Assembly (NCBI GenBank): GCA_016180765.1
Contig: JACPAP010000253.1
Location: 1,758-11,352, forward strand
Length of the DNA: 9,595 bases
Source: Gemmatimonadota bacterium
GTDB lineage: Bacteria > Gemmatimonadota > Gemmatimonadetes > Gemmatimonadales > GWC2-71-9
Reading direction: 5' to 3'
Of the stretch, positions 5,922 through 9,595 are shown one piece after another; the first letter of the stretch is position 1; each line of letters opens with the position of its first letter. A model generated the notes under the pieces. The model did no database searches. It saw only the letters and a list, made by a program, of their open reading frames with translations, and was not told the DNA's origin. The translations under genes were made by a program, and so were the position numbers.

Positions 5922-6031
5922 CCCTAACGGACCGCGTTTCAGCCGCGAAGGCGCGGCGCCGCGCTCACTTCTTACCCTTGCGCGCCTTGGTTCCGCGCCG
6001 CGCCTTCGACGGCTGCAAACGCTGGTTAGAC
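5922..6031 (-). other. attC recombination site (110 bp) that encodes the antitoxin tail
   Basis: Minus strand: R'' GTCTAAC (6025-6031), L'' cagcgtttgcagccg, L' cggctgaaacgcgg, R' GTTAGGG (5922-5928). The arms are complementary over about 12 bp with one extra base in L'', the same polarity as aadA-type attC sites and the same direction as the neighbouring cassettes. The stop codon of the antitoxin gene (5965-5967) lies inside the central loop region. Confidence 0.9.
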
Positions 6032-6285
6032 GCCGCCTCGCTGGCAGGAGGCCACTCATCTCCAGGGAGCGGCGGAACATCGGGAACGCGGCGCAGAATC
6101 GAGCGGAAATGCGCGCGACTGCCGCGGCTGGCTCTTTCTTCGAGATACTCCAGCGTGAGCAGCGCTGACATCTTCTCGGCCACCGCGGTCGCGATGAACT
6201 GGTTGATGGAGATGTCCTCCCGCTCCGCCAGTTCCCGTACCTTGCGGTGGAGCGATTCCGGTAACCTGAGACTCAGCGCGCTCAT
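5965..6285 (-). CDS. Ribbon-helix-helix antitoxin (HicB/CopG-like) partner of the PIN toxin
   Basis: 106 aa from the ATG at 6283-6285, preceded by GGAGAG; the ATG overlaps the toxin stop as ATGA, so the pair is translationally coupled. Residues 3-40 form a ribbon-helix-helix DNA-binding fold: LSLRLPESLHRKVRELAERE then DISINQFIATAVAEKM. Residues 41-78 (ending in VPDVPPLPGDEWP) probably thread into the toxin active site. Residues from about 85 (AASNQRLQPSKARR and a Lys/Arg-rich end) are translated from the attC site, which explains the odd basic tail. It should neutralise the PIN nuclease and, with it, repress the operon. Confidence 0.88.
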   Translation of the reverse strand: MSALSLRLPESLHRKVRELAEREDISINQFIATAVAEKMSALLTLEYLEERASRGSRAHFRSILRRVPDVPPLPGDEWPPASEAASNQRLQPSKARRGTKARKGKK

Positions 6286-6707
6286 CGCTTCTCTCCTATC
6301 GCTATCAGCCAATCCCGGGGCGTGTAGATCGGCACGGCAAAGTGCTCACTCCCCGTGAAATCCTTGACGTTGTGCGTGACGATGGGAATGCCCCCGGCCG
6401 CGACGGCCACTTCCAGCACCAACTCATCGTGGGGGTCCCGAAGGGTCGGACGCCACAGGTAGTGTATCGCCCGCCGTTCGCCGAGCGCGCACAAATCGTC
6501 CAGAACGGCGTCCAGATCCTCCCTCCTGAGCAGAAGCACGCCAGCCTCTCGCTTCAAGACCTCCTCGTACTCGAACACGAGCGGAACGGACAGTACGGGC
6601 CGAACCCTACCGTACTCGATGAGGCGCAGAACTCGGTACGATGCTCCTCTGCGGGAACGCAGGCCCGCCACGAGGACGTTGGTGTCCAGCACCAGCCGGT
6701 GCGCCAC
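6282..6707 (-). CDS. PIN-domain toxin ribonuclease (PF13470-type)
   Basis: 141 aa from the GTG at 6705-6707. A much longer open frame continues upstream through the attC and into the IS91 element, but that part is not protein-like. PIN acidic residues are in place: LVLDTNVLV (Asp8), PLVFEYEEVL (Glu46/48/49), LRDPHDELVLE (Asp91, Asp94) and VTHNVKDF (Asp116), the last typical of this PIN subfamily. These coordinate Mg2+ or Mn2+ for RNA cleavage. The gene is upstream of its antitoxin and overlaps it by 4 bp. It begins about 50 bp after an attC R' core, so the two genes fill one cassette. A near-palindrome overlaps the start. An ATG one base upstream is out of frame. Confidence 0.92.
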   Translation of the reverse strand: MAHRLVLDTNVLVAGLRSRRGASYRVLRLIEYGRVRPVLSVPLVFEYEEVLKREAGVLLLRREDLDAVLDDLCALGERRAIHYLWRPTLRDPHDELVLEVAVAAGGIPIVTHNVKDFTGSEHFAVPIYTPRDWLIAIGEKR

Positions 6708-6720
6708 ATGGTACCATATG
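6705..6720. promoter_or_regulatory. Candidate operator of the PIN toxin-antitoxin cassette
   Basis: cacatggtaccatatg is a 16-bp inverted repeat with seven of eight pairs matching, centred on ATGGTACCAT and overlapping the toxin GTG start. A TATTAC -10-like hexamer lies just upstream on the minus strand (plus positions 6720-6725). This is where a ribbon-helix-helix antitoxin would bind to repress its own operon. No -35 is convincing. Confidence 0.45.
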
Positions 6721-6757
6721 TAATACTGCCACCCGCCGCAACCCCCTACTGGCGGCG

Positions 6758-6871
6758 TCCTAACGTACAGGATTGTATCCGGAGTGCTCACGGGTGCGCA
6801 CGGATGGTGCCCCGGCGCGACGCACTGGCCCGTGCGAGGAGCGTGAGCATTCCGGATACAATCTGTTGGAC
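6758..6871 (-). other. attC-like site (114 bp) whose R'' core belongs to the IS91 end
   Basis: Minus strand: R'' GTCCAAC (6865-6871), then an arm gattgtatccggaatgctca, and near R' a complementary arm tgagcactccggatacaatc, then ctgtac and a core GTTAGGA (6758-6764). The arms pair over about 20 bp with one mismatch, so the fold is very strong. Unlike the other sites it has no extrahelical base, and R'' falls inside the terminal repeat of the IS91-like element. It may be an attC rebuilt by insertion, or a stem belonging to something else. Confidence 0.6.
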
Positions 6872-6885
6872 TGAGCCGCTGCGCG
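6864..6885 (+). repeat. Left terminal inverted repeat and oriIS-side end of the IS91-like element
   Basis: Starts tgttggactgagccgctgcg and is an inverted copy of 9289-9310 with three mismatches, all transitions. Directly inside is a GCGCG/CGCGC hairpin. The outer bases contain GTTGGAC, which doubles as the R''-type core of the attC-like site 6758-6871. Confidence 0.75.
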
Positions 6886-7098
6886 CTACGCGCTATGGGG
6901 CTTGAATGCCGTTGCCTGTGCTGGCGGGGGTGGGGGCAGGAGCGGCGTCGGGTGGCAGGCGGAAAGGTGCGGTCAGGGGAGCCTGGCGCGAGGCGGCAGG
7001 GGACGGGGTCTTGCGGGGCGTATGCGGCGAGGTGGACGCACCGGCGGGTTTCCCCAGGCGGGTGGGGAGCGGGGAGAGCCACGGAGTCGCGGCCACCG
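6886..7098. other. Non-coding 3' part of the IS91-like element
   Basis: About 210 bp between the transposase stop and the oriIS-side end. It is very GC-rich with long runs of G on the plus strand. Open frames crossing it are continuations of shadows of the transposase. Only the GCGCG/CGCGC hairpin near 6881-6893 stands out. Confidence 0.5.
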
Positions 7099-8286
7099 CT
7101 ATGACGTATTCCATGCGGGCGGGCCTGCGCGAGGGTGAGGGGCGTCGACGGGCGCGAGGGTCGCCACCACGACCAGGCGGCCGGTGCCACACTGGGGGCA
7201 GGCGTCGCGCGGTGGGCCTTCGTCGCCACGGTCCGCGTGCTCGGGGGCGTCGGGTCCCGGCGGTGCACCCAGGAGGACCCGGATGCGCGCGAGGGCCGCG
7301 GCGCGCCGGCGGTTGCCGAGCACCCCGTAGTGGCGGATGTGCTGGAAGCCCCGGGGGAGGCGGTGGAGCAGGAAGCGCCGCAGGAACTCGACGGCGTCGA
7401 GGGTCATCGTGCGGTGCTGGTGCCCGTGGGCGTAGTCCTTCCATCGAAAGCTGACCCGGCCGTCGGTGATGGCCACCAGGCGCTGGTTGCTGATGGCGAC
7501 CCGGTGGGTGTAGCGCGCCAGGTACTTGAGCACCTGGCGCGCCCCGCCGAAGGGCGGTTTGGCATAGACCACCCACTCGGTGCGCTCGAGCGGTTCGAGC
7601 CAGTGGCGCCAAGCGGTGGGGTCGGCCAGGCGGGCGAGCGACCCGCGGCAGCGCAACTTCCCCTGCCGGTACGCCGCCCGGAGCAGGCGGAGGAAGGTGC
7701 GGCGGAACTGCCGACTCAGGACGCGGACCGGCAGGAAGAAGTGGGAGCCACTGGGGATCCACCGGCTCCCGTCGCGGCTCAGGCCGCCGCCCGGCACCAC
7801 GCAGTGGAGATGGGGATGATGTTGGAGGGTCTGGCCCCAGGTGTGCAGCACGGCCAGGAAGCCGACGTCCGCGCCGAGGTGCTGCGGATCGCGGGCGATG
7901 GTGCGCAGCGTGAGGGCCACGGCCCGAAACAGGAGCCCATACACCACGCGTTTGTTGTGCAGGGCGAGTGGAGCGAGCGGGGCCGGCAGGGTGAAGACCA
8001 CGTGGAAGTAGGGGACCGGCAACAGCTCCGCGGCGCGCGCCGCGAGCCAGCGCGCCCGGGCGGGGCCCTGACACGTGGGACAGTGCCGGTTACGGCACGA
8101 GTTATAGGTGAACACCTCGTGGCCGCACTGGGGGCACTGCTGTTTGTGGCCGCCGAGCGCCGCGGTGCGACAGGCGACGAGATCCCGGAAGATTCGCCGT
8201 TGGGCCGGCGCGCTCCCGTACCGCGCCTGGTAGGCGTCCGCTGCCTGCGCCACGACCGCGGCCACGGTGGGCCGCGGGGTGCTCAC
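7099..8286 (-). CDS. IS91-family HUH/Y2 rolling-circle transposase
   Basis: 395 aa from the GTG at 8284-8286, which overlaps the recombinase stop as GTGA. N-terminal zinc-binding region: CPQCG (51-55), SCRNRHCPTCQ (63-73). Catalytic HUH motif in HHPHLHCVVPGGG (156-168; the metal ligands are His159 and His161). The two catalytic tyrosines are in KYLARYTHRVAIS (Tyr255 and Tyr259, spaced as in IS91). FRWKDY and a conserved MTLDAVEFLRRFLLH follow. A second CPQCG sits near residue 356. Length and all catalytic residues suggest an active enzyme, which nicks and joins single-stranded element ends. The last about 30 residues are Pro/Ala-rich and not conserved. Confidence 0.94.
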   Translation of the reverse strand: MSTPRPTVAAVVAQAADAYQARYGSAPAQRRIFRDLVACRTAALGGHKQQCPQCGHEVFTYNSCRNRHCPTCQGPARARWLAARAAELLPVPYFHVVFTLPAPLAPLALHNKRVVYGLLFRAVALTLRTIARDPQHLGADVGFLAVLHTWGQTLQHHPHLHCVVPGGGLSRDGSRWIPSGSHFFLPVRVLSRQFRRTFLRLLRAAYRQGKLRCRGSLARLADPTAWRHWLEPLERTEWVVYAKPPFGGARQVLKYLARYTHRVAISNQRLVAITDGRVSFRWKDYAHGHQHRTMTLDAVEFLRRFLLHRLPRGFQHIRHYGVLGNRRRAAALARIRVLLGAPPGPDAPEHADRGDEGPPRDACPQCGTGRLVVVATLAPVDAPHPRAGPPAWNTS

Positions 8287-9143
8287 CCGCGCGCGCTACC
8301 GATCACCGTGCCCGCTAAGAGATCGCTGGTGGGGGGGATCCCGTCCCGCGGCGTGACCACATGGAGGTAGACCGCCGTGGTCTGGAGGCTGCGGTGCCCG
8401 AGCAACTGCTGGATGGTGCGCAGATCGGTGCCCGCTTCCAGCAGGTGGGTGGCGAAGCAATGGCGCATGGTGTGGGTGGTCACCCGCTTGGCCAGGCCCG
8501 CCCGCCCCGCGGCGGGGCCGCACTGGCGCTGCACGGCGGTGGCGTCGAGCGGCATCGCCGCCCGCCGGCCGGGGAAGAGCCACACCGACGCTGGGCGGGT
8601 GGCGTGCCAGTACGTGCGCAGCTGCTGGAGCAGCGTGGGCGGCAGCAGGGTGTAGCGATCCTTCTGGCCCTTCCCCTGCTCGACCCGCAGACACTGGCGG
8701 GCGCTGTCCACATCGGCGACCCGCAGGTGCAGCGCCTCCAACACCCGCAGCCCCGCGGCGTACATGGTCATCAGCACGGTGCGGTGTTTCAGATTCGGGA
8801 TGGCCGTGAAAAACCGCGCCAGCTCCGCCGGGCTCAGCACGACCGGCAGCCGGTGCGGCTGGCGGGGGAAGGGGATGTCCTCGATCAGCCCCGGCCGCTG
8901 CAGCGTGGTGCCGTAGAGAAACCGCAGGGCGCACACCACCTGATTGAACGCGGCCCAGGAGGTCCGCTTGGTCTCCACCAGATACGTCTGGTACGTCCGG
9001 ATCTGTTCGGGCCCCAGGGCCAGCGGCGATTGCCTGAAATACCGGGCAAAGGCCGCCACGCAGCGGGTGTAGCAGTCGATGGTGCGGGGGGAGTAATTCC
9101 GGATGCGGAGATCGGCGATCATCCGCTGGCGCAACTCGGTCAT
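8283..9143 (-). CDS. XerC/D-like tyrosine recombinase of the IS91-like element
   Basis: 286 aa from ATG 9143 with a GGAGG ribosome site 6 nt upstream. N-terminal SAM-like core-binding domain over about 1-95 (YSPRTIDCYTRCVAAFARYF, FNQVVCALRFLYGTTL). C-terminal catalytic domain with all expected residues: Arg133 in AAGLRVLEALHLR, Lys158 or Lys161 in QGKGQKDRYTLLP, His224 and Arg227 in HTMRHCFATHLLE, His250 in QLLGHRSLQTT, nucleophile Tyr259 in AVYLHV. It lacks the extra IntI-specific patch between the Lys region and HxxR, so it is not an integron integrase. Such recombinases occur as the first gene of some IS91 elements; their role, possibly resolution of cointegrates or circles, is not established. 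Confidence 0.93.
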   Translation of the reverse strand: MTELRQRMIADLRIRNYSPRTIDCYTRCVAAFARYFRQSPLALGPEQIRTYQTYLVETKRTSWAAFNQVVCALRFLYGTTLQRPGLIEDIPFPRQPHRLPVVLSPAELARFFTAIPNLKHRTVLMTMYAAGLRVLEALHLRVADVDSARQCLRVEQGKGQKDRYTLLPPTLLQQLRTYWHATRPASVWLFPGRRAAMPLDATAVQRQCGPAAGRAGLAKRVTTHTMRHCFATHLLEAGTDLRTIQQLLGHRSLQTTAVYLHVVTPRDGIPPTSDLLAGTVIGSARG

Positions 9144-9288
9144 GATGTCCTCCGTCGTGAGGGTGACAGGCTCCGAGGAACCTCAGGAACCTGCACCCCA
9201 CGACGGCGCGGGCGAGTACCCGCGGCGAGCTATCACCAATTCGGAACCACGGGCCCTACTGGAAGGAGTCTCCGCCCTACCACCCTAC

Positions 9289-9310
9289 CGCGCAGCGGTT
9301 TAGTTCAACA
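9289..9310 (-). repeat. Right terminal inverted repeat (terIS side) of the IS91-like element
   Basis: Read on the minus strand it starts tgttgaactaaaccgctgcg, matching the left end at 19 of 22 positions. The outer GTTGAAC again has the form of an attC core. It lies about 145 bp upstream of the recombinase start; that leader (9144-9288) has no clear promoter that I can support. Confidence 0.75.
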
Positions 9311-9369
9311 TGTAAGTGAGCTGCGAGCTCAGCGCCACTAGACTGCAACGGTCGCAGCGTTTGCTCGGT

Positions 9370-9422
9370 GCCCAACCTCCCGCAAAGAGGCAGGCAAACG
9401 CCTGCCACGTCAAGCGTTGGGG
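9370..9422 (-). other. Possible attC site to the right of the IS91-like element
   Basis: GCCCAAC (9370-9376) and GTTGGGG (9416-9422) pair as attC cores, enclosing a perfect ggcaggc-aaac-gcctgcc hairpin (9389-9406). The intermediate L arms pair poorly, so this is less certain than the other sites. If real, the cassette array continues on both sides of the IS91-like element. Confidence 0.45.
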
Positions 9423-9595
9423 CGGGAACGACGGACCGGCAAGCCCACCGCGAACCCTGCGAAGCTCGCTGGCTTTGTTGCCCCTTACATGCAGCTTTCG
9501 CCCGCCAGCCACCTGCACCTCGCCAGCGCCCGTCGGACCCGTTGCCCTGGCTGGCACGCTGCCAGGCCTGCCGCTGCAGCCTGAAACCCCTTCAG
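9423..9595. other. No recognisable gene at the right edge
   Basis: A minus-strand frame crosses the attC-like site and reads to 9300, but its composition is that of translated repeat DNA and it resembles nothing known. A small ctggc/gccag hairpin occurs near 9548-9562. This may be the 3' end of another cassette whose gene is outside the window. Confidence 0.35.

Larger units (their letters stand above)
6864..9310 (-). mobile_element. IS91-family element with tyrosine recombinase and inverted terminal repeats
   Basis: 2447 bp. The left end, plus strand 6864-6885, starts tgttggactgagccgctgcg; the right end, minus strand 9310-9289, starts tgttgaactaaaccgctgcg. The 22-bp repeats match at 19 positions and bracket exactly the two recombination genes. 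A subterminal hairpin gcgcg-cta-cgcgc (6881-6893) follows the transposase stop, where IS91 elements place their replication origin (oriIS); the right end would be terIS. Both genes read toward the oriIS-like end. IS91 elements move by rolling-circle replication. Confidence 0.8.

Noticed and set aside
4236..6871. CRISPR array or tandem repeat array
   Set aside because: The repeated elements are inverted-repeat attC sites of different length and sequence, spaced by genes.
6708..7268. Upstream extension of the PIN toxin frame to 328 residues
   Set aside because: The extra residues translate the attC stem and the IS91 end; the PIN fold starts right after the GTG at 6707.
6893..8074. 393-codon minus-strand frame overlapping the transposase
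   Set aside because: Extremely Arg/Pro-rich alternative frame of the same DNA; no family resemblance.
8283..9143. Tyrosine recombinase as the integron integrase IntI
   Set aside because: The IntI-specific insertion before HxxR is absent, and the gene is overlapped by an IS91 transposase within shared terminal repeats, so it belongs to the IS element.
7135..9341. Two long plus-strand open frames (7135-8370 and 8361-9341)
   Set aside because: They lie antisense to the transposase and recombinase, whose catalytic motifs are complete. No motif or ribosome site supports them.

Overview
The window looks like a high-GC (mostly 65-70%) soil- or water-type bacterial chromosome. The housekeeping-like genes on the left (an ABC exporter, a YliI-type secreted sugar dehydrogenase and a DUF2293 protein) would fit Acidobacteriota, Gemmatimonadota or a related phylum, but the sequence does not settle the taxon. 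Almost every credible gene lies on the minus strand; the long plus-strand open frames are high-GC shadows.

Region 1 (1-3445) is ordinary chromosome. It holds a truncated ABC exporter with an odd start, a PQQ-dependent sugar dehydrogenase with a signal peptide, and a DUF2293 protein with two CxxC pairs. Region 2 (3446-4251) is a lower-GC scar: an unrecognised coiled-coil fragment joined to a broken IS1182-type transposase and its right terminal repeat.

Region 3 (4252-6871) is a gene-cassette array of the integron type, read on the minus strand. I recognise attC-type sites at 4444-4577 (interrupted by a 91-bp mini-element), 5263-5328, 5922-6031 and 6758-6871, plus a lone core at 4259-4265 next to the IS1182 end. 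Going along the minus strand, the cassettes carry a PIN toxin with a ribbon-helix-helix antitoxin; a secreted TPR-like protein broken by a frameshift; a HigB-HigA toxin-antitoxin pair; and a tiny cassette that may encode a small membrane protein. No integron integrase (IntI) is present, so within this window it is a cluster of attC sites lacking an integrase.

Region 4 (6864-9310) is a 2.4-kb IS91-family element that caps the array. It encodes a XerC/D-like tyrosine recombinase overlapping an HUH/Y2 transposase, and is bounded by near-perfect 22-bp inverted repeats. Region 5 (9311-9595) holds another attC-like site and no convincing gene.

The most interesting feature is how mobile elements and attC sites are interleaved. 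Two elements with related ends (the IS1182 relic and the 91-bp mini-element) sit exactly the same distance from the R'' core of two different attC sites. The IS91-like element ends in GTTGRAC motifs that act as, or imitate, attC core sites. The two toxin-antitoxin cassettes would stabilise the array; the HigBA cassette carries its own promoter-like sequence and the PIN cassette its own candidate operator.
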